Source of the DNA: Acridotheres tristis
Lineage: Eukaryota > Chordata > Aves > Passeriformes > Sturnidae
Assembly (NCBI GenBank): GCA_037013685.1
Contig: CM072891.1
Coordinates: 1,884,001-1,948,000, forward strand
Direction of reading: 5' to 3'
Length of the DNA stretch: 64,000 bases
The notes under the pieces were generated by a model, which had not been told where the DNA came from, made no database searches, and saw nothing but the letters and a program-made list of their open reading frames with translations. Below are positions 1 to 13,222 of the stretch, in pieces (positions within the stretch are counted from its first letter, which is position 1; each line of letters opens with the position of its first letter). Made by a program: the position numbers and the translations under genes.

Positions 1-750
1 ATTGCCTCTGCACATCTATAAGTAAACTACAAACATGTTTGTTAAAAAATGTTTGACAACTCAGTTCTCAAATATCAAAGGAAGAGACCTATAGAGGACA
101 GAGGAATTCAGTGGCTATGCAAAAAACACCTTTTTGTTTGGGAGCCTCTTCCTCTTTTTTGCTTTTTGAAATGTAGATGGTCTCTGCTGGCCCTTAATGA
201 CATGCAGAAATTGAAACAGAAGAAAAGAATAGCAGTCCACCAAAAGCTATTATTCAGCCACTAATAATGAAGAACCAGTTCCTTCAAGAAGGTACAGCTA
301 GTGTATCATATGGTGATATCCACAGAGGGATCCTCTTATAATCTTAGACAGCAATTGTTTTGGAGCATAAAGTGAGATGTTTCATATTATTTATGATCTC
401 TGTACCCTACCATGTAAATTCTTACAATAGAAAAGCATATCAGTAATCTCTTTGAAATACATTCAGTTCAAGTTTTTATTCAGATCAAGTCTTGGCCCTA
501 TTTAATATTGGAGGCTGTAGAGACTCTATGAAACTTATGTCTTACATCATAAAATCCGGTTACTGCTGTTTCCTTTCTAGCCTTACTGGACAATAGACAT
601 TGAACAACAGAGGCAATCTAGGGGGACAAGGGGGATATTTTTTCGAGATCTACTCTAGCACCTGCTACCTAAGCCATGGTCACAGGAAGTCCAACAGACG
701 TCCCTTTCCCACCTTTATTAATCAATTAATTATTAATCTTGTGTGGCAAG
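1..750. other. AT-rich intergenic sequence
   Basis: I see no gene here. The sequence is AT-rich with stop codons in all frames and no convincing splice-site pairs. Short TAAT-rich stretches occur near 718-740. Confidence 0.5.
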
Positions 751-845
751 AATCATAGAATCACAGAATATTTACTTGGAAGAGACCTGCAAGGATCAAC
801 AAGTTCAAATTCTAAGTAAATGGCCCATACAGCAATTGAACCCAC
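751..845 (-). mobile_element. CR1 LINE fragment, 3' end
   Basis: The stretch opens with the reverse complement of the CR1 terminal octamer repeat (tcatagaatcacagaat) and continues with a diverged copy of the 'ggaagggacctnnaaggatcatc' type tail typical of CR1 LINEs. Only about 95 bases remain, and the homology fades after about 845. CR1 is the dominant LINE family in birds and other sauropsids. The octamer end marks the element's 3' end, so it lies on the minus strand. Confidence 0.75.
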
Positions 846-2070
846 TCTTTGTTTAGCTGTTGCAATGAATGTGTCTTTTAAACACATGACTGAATCTTTA
901 GGATATATTACATATTAGAGGATGGAAACTGAATTTTTGTTGTCTTTGTCTTTCTTTTTCTCTGGTGTACAGTTTATATTCTCAACCATGTTCATAAGGT
1001 GGCAGTTTTTAAAGCAGTTCTTTATTTAAGGCGTTAAAATTATTTTATATTTATGTGGCACACGAAATGTGACCTTACACATAGGGAGATTGTTGTTCCC
1101 TGTGACACATCAGTGAATAGTATTGTAGTCTACTGTAGGCTTGATGAAATCCTTGCAAGATGCCGGAAGGATAATAGTGATGTCAGCTGCAAAAGATCAG
1201 GAAGCACAACTTGGTTTGATGACTGCACCTTTAGTCTTTAATTTCCTCTTTCATCGGGCAGCAATCAAAAATTCCTGATTGCTTAAGCACACGTTAAAAC
1301 TTCCTTATATCTTAGTCATGCCAAAGCAATTGCTGCACCTTCTTGGAGAAAATTAAGATTATTTTGTCTACTAACACTTTTATATGGACATCAGTGTCAT
1401 CAGCGTTTTCTTCTGTGAGGCATAACCCTTGTGATAATCATACTCTTGCATGCTATATTCCAACCTTACACCACAGTACTTGCCTGAAGTCAACTCGTAT
1501 CACACACAAAAATTATGTTCTGTCTCAGATGTTTTGCCTACATAATCTTGTTAAAAAAAAAATCAACTTGTATAAATTTTGCATGCATCCAATAAAAATA
1601 TTCCCTTTTAGGAGTTAATTTCTGTATCATACATTATAGAATTTTGATAGATGTCAAAAACAACCATGCAATTGAATAACAATATATTTGAATTGCTTTA
1701 GTACATTGATAACGAAACTGTTGCTTTATTTTTTAAAATGAGAATTAATTGCTTTAGTCATGTAATTTTTCTTTCTTAAGCTCTTGTCACATAACAAATT
1801 ACAATAATAAAATAATAAACTATTTTTAAAATTAAATAATTCCAGAAACAGATATTCATTCTCTGAATTGTGTTGAATATGATCACATATGTGAATAAAA
1901 GCCCACGTCAATTACGCTTTCACTATTCTTGAGTCAACAGGTTTCATGATTATGGAACTGTGGACTGAGGGAAAGAAAACTACAGTTAAGGTCCTCTTGG
2001 CAAGTTTTTCCTGTGAAAAGAGCTTAGAAATCTTAGCACACTGAATAGTTGTGCTCCCTCATTCTTGCAG

Positions 2071-2096
2071 AAATTTCCTGAAGAAATTTCCTGAAG
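2071..2096. repeat. perfect 13-base tandem duplication
   Basis: The unit aaatttcctgaag occurs twice, head to tail, without mismatch. This is most simply a replication-slippage duplication. Confidence 0.85.
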
Positions 2097-3054
2097 GTCA
2101 ACTGCAGAATTCATAAGGCTTCAGGTATGGGTGGTTGTCCAGAACAAATGTTTAAACTGAGTCCAAGAGGAAAATTAAAGCAAATTTTATCTCTGGAACC
2201 CACTTCTGAATTTATTTTGGAGTTTCCTCAAAGTAACAGTAATCTTGCAGAATGATTTTGCCATGCAGTAGATTAACCTGTCTGAGGTTTATTTATTAAT
2301 ATCTTATAATAATATACATATTCATTATTATTTTATTACATCTTATAGTCTGATACGCATTGCATGTTATAAGTATTGCTTTAAATAATAGTATTTATTA
2401 TTGTTTTATTTAATCTTGTTCAAGCCTAGGCTTTTTATATAATTTTTTTTCAGCCTTATAAAAAGGAAAACATGGATTCGAAGTTTGCTATCTAGGTCTC
2501 CTTGAAGAATGGAGAGACCCTTACATCCATAAGTATTTCCCTCTTACAACTCTCTCCCAGGCACCTTTAGAGGACAGCTCATTCTCAAATAACCTATTTG
2601 CCTCCAGTGACAGCAAGCTGAGTACAAGCAACCAGCTTAGCCTAGAAACTTAGTTTTAGATGGCTGAAGTTATATGTCATGAAAACTTGCCCAATCTCAA
2701 ATGCAGATTTATTTTTTTTCTCCTTTTCCTGTAGTAACTACATGTGTAACTATAATTGGAGGCTGAGAATGAGGATGCTGTCTTTGAAAATATTTTAACA
2801 GAGAAAAGGTAGAAAAGTTACCATGCTGGAAACAATAACATGATTTGCAGATCTATGTTTCTATTAACATTTGTATGTACAGACCCACACGGACTGCAGG
2901 CAGCTATCCTGAACTTATATGAATACATAATCATACTGTAGAGCTTAGACATTTGCCTGTTAGAGTGGATATACTTAGGCGGAGATTAATGGTTTCTTAA
3001 CGGAGAGGTTTCTAACCACTAGAGGGCTCAAATTGCTGTGATATTATGAATGAA

Positions 3055-3175
3055 TACACACATAAACATATATATACTTACATACTCAAGGTATGTACAT
3101 CACTCATATGCATGTGTTTTATTTGTGTGTACACAGGTATAAGCTCACATATATGTACATACTTGTATTTTAATA
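3055..3175. repeat. degenerate CA/TA/TG-rich low-complexity patch
   Basis: Alternating purine-pyrimidine runs (acacacat, atatatata, tgtgtgtacaca, atatatgtacata) cluster here with many interruptions, as in an old, decaying dinucleotide microsatellite. Confidence 0.65.
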
Positions 3176-5109
3176 AATTATCTATTTTTCTTTTATTTTA
3201 AAGACTGGTCATTTAAATATAATTCAGATCCTAGAGATTTTTAATAAAACTGAAATTCACCAAATACAAGTGATATGCTTCTTTATTTTCATAAAACAGT
3301 TTTTAATTTCATTCTCAGGTGGCTGGATTTACCCAGAATATTCATTTCATCAAACTGAATATTGAAAACAATCACAGTAAAATAATGTTCAAACTTCCAT
3401 GACCAATGCCTGCTGTCATCATATGTTTTATTAAGGTATGTAAACAACACTGAATAACATGGACACAGTTAATTCTTTCATAAATGACTTTCCAGAAAAA
3501 GTAACACGGGGTTGCAGAATTGATCACATCAAGCACTTTTGCTTGATGATATGATTTATTCTTCTGGGAAATCTCAGACATGCTAAACAAATGAAATGTT
3601 CATGGAATGCTGACTGTTTTCTTTCACTAATGTGACAATGGTAACAATGAGAGAAATGGCTTTCAACCATTTTTATGTAAGGCATAATCTTTCAAGATAG
3701 TGCAATCCAGTTCCCCATGTTATGACAATGCAATAATGAATAATTTACCCACAAACTCCAAAGGATAATTAACAAAAGTGAGACTTGACTAATACAAAAG
3801 TTTGAGGTATTGATATTTTCTATACATTTGCAAAGTAATATTTATCTAAGTATAAGAAACCTGATCAACAAAGCAGTATTTCAAGAACAATGAAGCTTCA
3901 GATCATAATGATTAAAAATAATGTATGTTTTTGTAAAAATAGGAACACAAAATGTTTTACAGGCATGTATAGTTGTAATAAAAAAGTTTAAATAGTTTCT
4001 TCAGAATATTTGCCTGTATAGAAAATTGTGCTAAAACACAAGAGAAGGTACTCTTTTTGCAACACTTTGGTGTTTTGATTATTTGTAAAAAATTGTGTTG
4101 AGTCACATATATGAATAAAGATTACTCAAGTGAATGGGCATTTGTGTAACTGAACAAAATCTTTAAGGGTTTGATACAGAATAATATCTTTGAATTTGGC
4201 AGAACCATATGTGGCTACTGCCTAAGTTGTGACTAGTACAGTTAGATACTAAAAACTGAAAAAAACCTTAACATGTTCATTTCCTAGAATTATCATCTTC
4301 TGTTGTTTCCTTAAGTTGTTAAAAGTTGGACCAAATGTTTCATCCTTATAAAATGTTGAATTCTTAAAAGAGCACAATAAGTTAATTTTGGGTGTTGGCA
4401 GGGAGAATTTACACTAAGTAGTAAAGCATGCTGGAATAACTATTGTTAAACTTTAAAATTACAGTTTGTGGTAGTCCCATTTCTCTTAACACATTTACTT
4501 TAAATTGAAAAATAAACTAATAACTTTGCAACTAAGCAAAGACATTTTTGCTCTAAGAATTTAAATTCTTGCATGTTTTGCTTTAAAAAATTAGCTTTAC
4601 TGATTGTGTACGATGTTAGATTAGAATCATAATGTTTTAATGAAATCAATATAATTTTTTGTGTACTCTTTCTGTGTCTAATGCAATCTTGGTTTATCAG
4701 TTTGTTACTTGAACTTGGGAAATAACCTCACACACTGGATGACAGATATTAAAAGTGGGGATTTTATTGACTGAATTGGCTGACATATTCATCACTTCAC
4801 CTTAGTTCCAAAAGTAATCTTGAAATCAATAAAGTAGACTGGAATATGCTGAAACTACTTTTACTAGACAAAAATTAAAAGTTTTGTAAATTTAAAACAC
4901 ATTTTCTTAAGTGGAAGATCCATTTCCCTAATGACAGCCTACTGATGTCAATGAATTTATGCCAGGAATGAGGTTCTATCCAGGTGAAGTTACCTGTTCC
5001 ATGAGGCTCTTAAGAAAAAGCATCATTAGCATATCACACCACTGTACATATTGATCTAGTGATTTCATACTGATATTATTTTCCTTGATATAAGGAGAGC
5101 ATGAAACTA

Positions 5110-5425
5110 CTAGAGAGCATTCAGAAAAGGTTGACCAAGATGGTGAAAGGCAGGGAGAAGCAGCCAGGGTCACTTGGTTTGTTGAAGGTTGGAGAAGAAA
5201 TGGCTGAGGGAAGACCTCACCTCAGTCTTCAGCTTCCTGAAGGAGAGCAGTAGAGGGGAAGGTGCTGATCTCCTCTCTCTGGAAATCTGTGACAGGGCAT
5301 GAGGAAATGGAATGAAGCTCCACCAGGGGAAGTTCTGACCAGAACCAGATCAGGAAAAAGTGCTTCACTGAAAGGGTGGTCAGTCACCGGAACAGGGTTC
5401 CCAGAGAAATGGTCATGAAATCTAG
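5110..5425 (+). mobile_element. CR1-like LINE fragment, 3' region
   Basis: Read on the plus strand, the stretch follows the CR1 3'-terminal coding and UTR order. A segment like 'agcattcagaaaaggttgac' comes first, then 'gagggaagacctcacctcag', the block around 'ctccaccaggggaagttc', 'cttcactgaaagggtggtca' and 'ggaacagggttcccagaga'. These match the general CR1 consensus in order and spacing but carry many substitutions. The octamer tail is missing, so both ends are truncated. The open frames across it are fragments of the decayed element and not a host gene. Confidence 0.75.
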
Positions 5426-6840
5426 TTCCAAGAGGCAGCTGCAAATATTTATTAACAATTATAGTATGGGGAATAGCAGTAATTTTCACAAAGATCTTAC
5501 ATGATGCAAGAATTGTACTGGGTGCAAGGAACTGCAAATATGAATTTGCTTACAGGAGTGAGGACTGGAACTCAACTATATTGATGACTTTTTTTAACAC
5601 TTTCAAAGGAAGTACATTATTTTTCATTTCTTGTCAATAATGCATTTTCAAGTGGAATGGGGCATGATAGTTTTAACTTTTTCTAAATTAGAGAATATTT
5701 AGGTTTTAATTTCAACATAACATCTACATGACAACATAATCTCCCAAGCAAATGGCAATCATACATCACTTCTATCACTTCATCTATAACATGAGTCTTC
5801 TAAAATATAAAATTTTATTCTGACAAGTGCATTACAGATAAGAGAGTTGACAAGATTTTCCATTATTAAAATGTAATTTTTAGACCAGTAATTGTTGTTA
5901 ATCTACTCTTCTCATCTTTGAATATATTCCCTAATATTATTGCCATGACACACTATTGAGTTAAGAAATGCCAAATATAAGCCAAACTTAAGTGGATAAA
6001 CTAACAAATAGAAGCACAAATTCTGAACACAGCTTTTTATAAACTTTATTTTAAAAAAATCCAAACAACAAAACAAAACCATGGTAAATATGAGGTTTAG
6101 GAGATTAAAACCCTTTTCTATTAACACATACAAAGATTAGAGTTCATTTCCATTTTAAATACGTACTGACATGCATACCAAGTGGGGTAAACATGTAGGA
6201 CAAGATCCCGGGGCTCAGGATTACAGGGATCTAACAGCAGTCAATCCAAAGCAATGACAGCATGCGACAGAGGCAGGAGGTCCACTTATAAATACCTTTG
6301 TTGTGAGCCATGATGAATCTGCAAGCATTGTTGCTAATGCACTATGATCCTGTTTCTGGGGATTTTTTTTGTAATTTGTACTTTTCCTTATTTTTCATCT
6401 CACTTGTAATGATTCAGTTCTGAAGCAATTTTATTTTTACTGTTTAACATATGTTTGTTTTTCTTTTTTCTGTTCTAGAGGAAACAACCTGAACCTTTAA
6501 ATGAAAATAAGAATGAAAAGAAAAATACAAATATTTAGAAATTTTGAAACAGGGGTCCTCCTACTTGGCTAAACCTGCACAGGAAAAATAATCAGGCTTT
6601 TTAATAAATATAATGTGCAACTTTCTATAATACCTTATTTAGATCTGTTCATTATCAATAAAACACATGGCTATGTAAAGATTTTCACCTAAACTTGTGA
6701 TTTTAAATAATTGGAAACTATGTCCTTAGTCATATATACATATAAAATTAATTAGAAATGAAAAAATTTGTTCCTAAATACTTTTTTTATATGTTCTTAT
6801 TACATATCCATAAATATTTCTGTGCAAAATAAATTCAAGT

Positions 6841-6860
6841 TGCCCATCACTGCCCATCAC
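6841..6860. repeat. perfect 10-base tandem duplication
   Basis: The unit tgcccatcac occurs twice in direct succession with no mismatch. Confidence 0.85.
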
Positions 6861-8862
6861 TGGAATATGACAAGAATCTCTGCTATTGCAGGAATGCATG
6901 ACAGTCTGTGTTAATATCTTTTATATAGTTTCTTTACTCTCTTCACTATTTTTTCCCTGAAGTATTTTTCATCAAGTGACTTAAACCCCCTTGAAATCAA
7001 TAAAACAGTTTTCATCCAGTAGATCCATGGACTTCTATTTTTCTAGAGCATATGAGTTGCTCCATTCACTTCGGTCATGCACCCACTTACAAACATAAAT
7101 AGCAACCTCATAAGTCTAAGTGAAATATAAATCAAAATCAGTTATATTTTTCAACCAGCATTGAAATAAGAAAGTGACTCTATATCTTGTAAGTGATTAA
7201 AGTAAAACTGATCTCAAATTTTGGCACCTTTTCATGTTTCCAGGACTGCTTTCATTGAAACAAAATAAAGAGATGAATAGACCCCAAAAGTCATTAATCT
7301 GCCACCATTTCCTTCTGGCTCAAAATGGTACCTAAATAATTCAGATAGACTTGTACTACTGATGAGCTGTCTGTTTTAACCCCACTGCACTAAGGAACAC
7401 TCTTTGTCTCAAATAGGCAGCATTATGCCTAATCCCTGTGCTTTTTCTGGGGCCAGATAGCCTTTGTGTGCAGTTGACACACAGATACATGTTTTCATGG
7501 CAAACTCAGGGTATGTGCCAAATCATTCTGGCCAATTTATCCTGGCAGTCAGTTTTAGCTGTTTACCTTCCCCCACCAGAAGACTTTCCAGTTCAGGAGT
7601 ATTTTGTAGGAATTAATTTCAAGTGGGTAGAAAAAAAAAATAGAATCATTACATTTTGCTGGTGAAGTGAAATAATTTCTCAAAGAATAAATTCGAAGGT
7701 ATTTTCTAAACTTCAGGGAGGAATTTCTTAAAGTTCCCAGTGTGTTCTTAAAGGTAATAACTGTTTCTTAAAATCTTGCTGTGCTGAAGATTTGTTATAT
7801 ACTGTAGTATGAATGTTTTTATAGTAAGCATTTAAAAAGTGTTTTTAAGGACATCTAGGTCTCCATTTCAATAATATTAGAGACACTGCTTTTCTTGCCT
7901 TTCTATTGGCAAGATTTCTACCATTATAATAATATTATACTTGTAAAACTTACTTCTCTGGAATAGTTTATTATTTGGAAACTTGATAATAAGTTATACA
8001 GGATAAAATGGAGATTCTTGGTGGTTAACAGTAGGAGAGTTTATTAATACAGTTTTACGAGGATATAGTCGTCTTCAATAATCTCAAATAGTATACATTT
8101 TACTAGTGAGCAAAATGATTAAAGGAACTAAAATTTCACTACATAATTTAGAATAAATTTTGTTTACAAGTGAAAAAATCAGTGCCTTTGTCATTATTAT
8201 CTCCTTATTTTCCCTTTGTCTACTGTGCAACATGTTTACTTTTCCCCTTTCCCTTCGTTTTCCAGGAGGATTTCTGATCTTCTCCACTAACATACCTTTT
8301 GTATATGAGTTGAACTATAGCAAAATTCTAAACCGATCCTGATTAAGGTCCGGTATTGTAAGACCACATTATTCCAGAAAGGGGATCAAGCTTGACAACA
8401 GAATCAAAGAAACTAATTTTGTGTTAATGTATCTTTTTCCTTACTTTACTTATTGTAATGTGCCAAAATTTCAAACAAATAAGACGGTGTGTGGTCCAAA
8501 TGACACATAAAATAGTAATACTGTTAGAGTGGAAATAGGTATGTTGATTACTTGAAAAATACACTGCTCACCATACCGTTAAAGGAATGTACATTGAAGC
8601 ATCTGGAGTGGTAGCTGGCAGAATTCAGTTTGCAGACCAGACGCTTCACCAGTGTCCTTTTGTAAGATAGTAACAAAAAGTACACAATCACTAACACTGT
8701 AAACTGACAAAGCTACACAAGGAGATCCTCCTGTTTCTCACATACCATATTACATTGTTTCATTACAGTGGAATTACTCATAGTTCATATCAGTTTTAAT
8801 CCTTGAATATCTATTTTTCTATTAAAATCAAAATAACACACACATTAAAAAAACAATCAACC

Positions 8863-8878
8863 AAAAAAAAAAAAAAAA
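8863..8878. repeat. A16 homopolymer tract
   Basis: An uninterrupted run of 16 A within a broader A/C-rich patch (about 8820-8900). It could be a decayed poly(A) tail, but I recognise no retroposed gene upstream of it. Confidence 0.8.
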
Positions 8879-10214
8879 CCCACGAACAAACCCTAAAGAA
8901 AAGAGAAGATACTACTTATTTTGGAAGGCAATTGAAATCTAGTCCTTATTTTTTTTTCCATTCTGAGAAATGAAAGGTCTTTAAGTTACTGTATATAACA
9001 GTACAGGGGGATGACTTTTTGGGATAAATGTTCTGCCACTGGAGTTTCAGATATCTGGATCCACCATGTCAGTTCCTTGGAAGAGGTGAAAAATTACCTT
9101 GTTCTGAGGCTATCTTGTTTTCTACACTGAGATCTGGGTAAGTCCCCAGGTAACCCCTTATAAATCTGAGCTATAGATTCAGCAATGAAGAACTTAGATC
9201 AATTCAATTGCTTAATCTTGAAGAACAGGCTAAAAAAAAATCTGTGAATTTTGATGAACTTTGTCAGAATAGGAGACAGGTGACCTGTCTGCTGAGAGAG
9301 AAGAAAGGAACATTGATTTCCTACAAACACTTTCTCCTTCCACCACCAGAAAAAGAATTTTAGCCAATATATTCACATTATGACAAATAGGATGGTCACA
9401 TTTTTGCTGATTTCAAGATATCATCCTTAGTTTTCCAGAAATAAAAAAGCAACTATACTATACAGCAACGATCTACAGCATGAAAAAGTTTATCAGTTGT
9501 CCATGCTTTTTTCAGTGGAGAGTGACTATGACTATAAACACTCAGCTTTTAGTTCAGCAACGCATATCATATAATGCAGATAATAAAAGCAATGTAAATG
9601 TGGAAAAACAGGTCATTTTCTGTCTAATATGTGCTCAGCTTTTTTCCCAAATGCTGAGCTTGATTTTTTTTTTTCAGGTTAATATTGGTGGAATCTTGGA
9701 GAAGTTCCACGGAAATTAAAAAAGATGTACTGATGAACAAATTCTGCAGTACTTAAACAACAACTTAATTAACAACAAAAACAGTTTAACTGGTAGATTA
9801 TTGGAGGAAAAAAGTTTCATAAACAGAAGACGGATCTCAAAGACTTGAAAGAATCTTCTGAGTTCATCACTAACTGTAATTTTAGTGAAGCCAAAGTTTA
9901 CAGGAATCACAACAACCATCCAGGAATGAAAAGCTGCCAGTCATTTTGGACAAAGACAGGATCTGTTTTCTTTTACCTAGCCAGGATGTTTAAGAGGTAT
10001 CGTTTTTCATCTAATGATTATTGGACTCTGTCATATTTCCCATAAGGGGAAAAATGAACTCTTCATTCTGTTAGTCAGATGAGAACTATCCATCACCTCT
10101 AAAAGAAACAGGAGATCGAGTCTTGTTCCACAAAGTAGACTTTATCAGATTAAGTGACGCTTACTAAAACTCCACCTGAGTTATTATGCAGATTTCTATT
10201 TGTTAATATATATG

Positions 10215-10498
10215 TTTATTTTCTCCCAATTCCTAATCCCTTTCAATTCTAAGCATAGGTTTCATGTCTGTGGGAAAGATTAATTTGAATGCTACCATCC
10301 ATATCTCCACCAGCTGAGAATGATTTTAGAAATAAAGCTGGCAAATAAGATTTGTACTCCATGATATCTCTGAACAAACTCTCACTGAAGTTACAGAATG
10401 CATTATATGGTAGGATAGGACTGATACAAACAGGAAAGAAATCGAGATCCCACAACTGCTTGAAAAACCTCTGGTCAGGCATGCCAGTCTGGAGCTGG
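10215..10498 (-). other. possible terminal exon of a minus-strand transcript
   Basis: On the minus strand a pyrimidine-rich tract ending in ttttcag (plus-strand complement at 10499-10507) is followed by an open frame down to a stop at 10249-10251. An AATAAA signal lies about 30 bases further on (complement of 10215-10220). The frame encodes about 82 residues after the acceptor, and I do not recognise its product. A plus-strand frame is open over the same bases to 10801, which argues that at least one of the two is chance. The site is 3.7 kb upstream of the NOVA1 start and runs away from it, so it could belong to a divergent lncRNA. It could equally be nothing. Confidence 0.25.
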
Positions 10499-10801
10499 CT
10501 GAAAACAGAAAAGATGAACAAGAGATTACAGATTTGGAAAAAGAGGAAAGCTCGACTGACACACACTTTTAAAATATTTCTATCAGTACTTTCTGCACAG
10601 CTATTACACCGGAGAGGGAGCAAGGTGGTGTTACAGGCGGCCACAACTATTTTCACTCATGCTTCAGACCATGAACAATGCAAGGCAGTTGCCTGCATTT
10701 TGCTAAAAGCTGTTCCTTTCACTGCCCCCACCCATGACAAAGACCCAGCTTGCTTTAAACTCCAAGTGACCTCTGCCACTAGAGGGCTGCGCTTTATGTG
10801 A

Positions 10802-12760
10802 CATTCCCCCTTAGGCCTTCATTATCACCGCTCCAAGCAATTAAAAAAAGAGAAAAAAAAGCGCATATTCTGAAGCACAGCTGTAATAATTAAAACTTTC
10901 CTTAATATTAAATCGGTATTTGTTGAAATGTTGGTTACAAGCAGCTATCCGCTTAAATAGAATTGTTACTAAGAAACTGAGAGGCTAGTTATGGAGTTAA
11001 AGCTAACTTCTTAAAAAATAAGCCTGTCTTGAAACTCTAATAAAACCTTCTAAAACTAATAGAAAAGTTGAAAAAGCTTGCCGAAGTGGGATGGGAGATA
11101 ATGTAGAGGGAAATCATTAAACAAAAGGCATTCTGTAGAGACGAGGGGAGGCACTTGTGAAACAGCTGTCAGTAAAGAAACAGCCTAACACAGGAGAGAC
11201 ATCTGCTGAGTCTGAGGAAATTAGGTTTCAGGATTACCACTTTTTCCTCTAAGCTTATGGAAGCTAGATACACAAACAACATAGACGCTTATCACGTTAA
11301 AATCTATTTTTATTCTACACTTATATTTCTGTTGATAGGATGAAACAATACTTTTGCTTTGAGAACGCAATCAAGTAATTGTTTTATAAGCTAATTGGAG
11401 ATCCCAAGGGGAGGACTTGCAGGTGCTGAATCCAATCAGATCTGTCACATAATTAAAATTGGTGCAGGGGGCACAGTAAAACAGATGTGGTCTAAAAACC
11501 AGAGAATTGTTTGTTTCAATGTTGCTACAGATGAATGGGACATAGTCAGTGAGATAAAGAGAGCAGTGTTATAATTTATCCAGTTCCACTGCGGAAATTG
11601 ACTCAAGATGGCTTAATTCAAACATCGTGGTTTTATCTTTGTCTTCAAAAGTTTCTGTAAGACATTTGCTTGATTTACAAATAAAAAAAGAGGCCTCTTA
11701 GCGCTGATGACCCTACAAACTGGACCTGAGATTTAAAAGTCATGCCGCGCTCTTTCTGACTCAAATACTAATAAAATTCTTTGGCTGTAACTTAGTAAAG
11801 AAAATGGAAGAGCTTGAACCAGTCCCCAGTTTGCTGTACCATAATTGTGTCAGCAACTGCCAAGGTAACAGAAGCCTAGAATTTTATTTCAGTCAGTAAA
11901 CTAAGCAATTATGAGTCAGAGGATCTTAGATACAAGGGGTATATGATGAGTAAGAAAGCTCCATTTTTATACAATCATTTTTCTAACCATATATGCTATC
12001 AAATTGTTACTGAATTTGCTGCATCTATTTCATCTGCTTGCGAGGGGGATAGATATCACATTCCAGGGACACAATTCCCAAAGAAGTCATTGAAAGTTTC
12101 CTATCTACACTGCTGGATTGAGTTCTTAATTTGTGAATGCATTTGGGCAGGAGCCTGTTTAGATGTTAGTGTGTGCACGGTTTAATATCCTATGATGCAT
12201 TACCTATCTGACTTGTAATTTATAAGCAGAGGTGATGTGCTATATATTATACATGATATGTGTATTTTAAGTATTAAAAATTGTTTGGGGCAGTATTAAT
12301 GGTAAGTGATTACTAAAACTACGGCTGTCTCCCAGGGAGCTTAGAATGGAAATTGGATTTCATCCACAAACAGCCAGGTTTTAAGCTCGTGTATTAGGAG
12401 GAATCGAGTCAGCAGCCGTGCCGCGCACACACACACATCAATACGAATTTAGCACAGAGCGTGGTGTAACGCAATAAACACGCTCCTAAATTTGCACGGA
12501 ATTGATGCTCCAGTACTGACCACCACCGTCACAGTTACAGCGGTTTAAGACTTTTTTTTCAAAGGCAACGAATCAATAAATAGCAAAGAGAAACAGTAAA
12601 AATGCTTTCCTGGTGCACAGACAATTCCCCATCCCCCAGCATCTTACAACGTTTTAATCTTGCACCTGAATAATTTGAGATTTGTAAGCAGAAATAACCT
12701 TCCCGCAGTGAAATATCTAAGTTCTCTACGAAACATTTAGGCAAGCTACGCGGCTTTGTG
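10802..12760. other. upstream flank, possible regulatory DNA
   Basis: No coding sequence is seen. Homeodomain-type TAATTA/AATTAA cores recur (about 10887, 11375-11397, 11450), and the base composition is more balanced than in the desert further upstream. No interspersed repeat is apparent. These are the loose marks of conserved non-coding DNA near a developmental gene promoter, but conservation cannot be judged from one sequence. Confidence 0.35.
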
Positions 12761-12924
12761 TCGCACAGCTCCGGCTAGACCGGCTGTCACGGCGTAACAA
12801 TAATATCTTTATTAATTTCTTTTTACAAGCCTGCGCGATGCAGCCCGGCGCGTCGGCGGCTCCAGCGCGGAGCGGCAGCGCTGCTCCCCGCCCGGCACCC
12901 GCGGTGGCCGGCAGGGACCGAGCG

Positions 12925-12967
12925 GGGACGGACGGACGGACGGAGGGAAGGAGGGAGGGACGGAGGG
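12925..12967. repeat. GGAC/GGAG tetranucleotide repeat
   Basis: Tandem ggac units pass into ggag/gggag units within the CpG island. It is purine-rich on the plus strand, unlike the pyrimidine-rich leader further down. Confidence 0.75.
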
Positions 12968-13222
12968 CCGCGGCCGCACCGCAGCCAGCCTCGACCAGAA
13001 CACGTCCCCGCTATCCCACCGCCTCCTCGGGCCGTCTCAGCCGTCCTCCCACGCAGCTGCGGGCCTGGGAGGCGCAGCGCGTAACCCAGGTGACGCCGCA
13101 TCCCGGCGGGGACCCTCCCGGGGCGGCCGCGGCCCCCGCGCACACCGCCCCGCCGCCGCCCCCGCCGCAGAGGTTAAGCCGCCCCCGCCTCCCTCCAACG
13201 GCCCTGCCAGCGCCGGCCCGGC

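Larger units (their letters stand above)
846..5109. other. AT-rich intergenic sequence
   Basis: No gene is recognisable. Open frames are short and look like chance. The stretch includes a perfect 13-base tandem duplication at 2071-2096 and a degenerate CA/TA-rich patch at 3055-3175, listed separately. Nothing else here could be assigned. Confidence 0.5.
5426..10200. other. AT-rich intergenic sequence
   Basis: No gene is recognisable. The stretch holds a 10-base tandem duplication at 6841-6860, an A-tract at 8863-8878 and a short block at 6180-6420. That block is less AT-rich than its surroundings and could be a conserved non-coding element. An acceptor-like site at 6479 is described in the findings. 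Confidence 0.45.
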
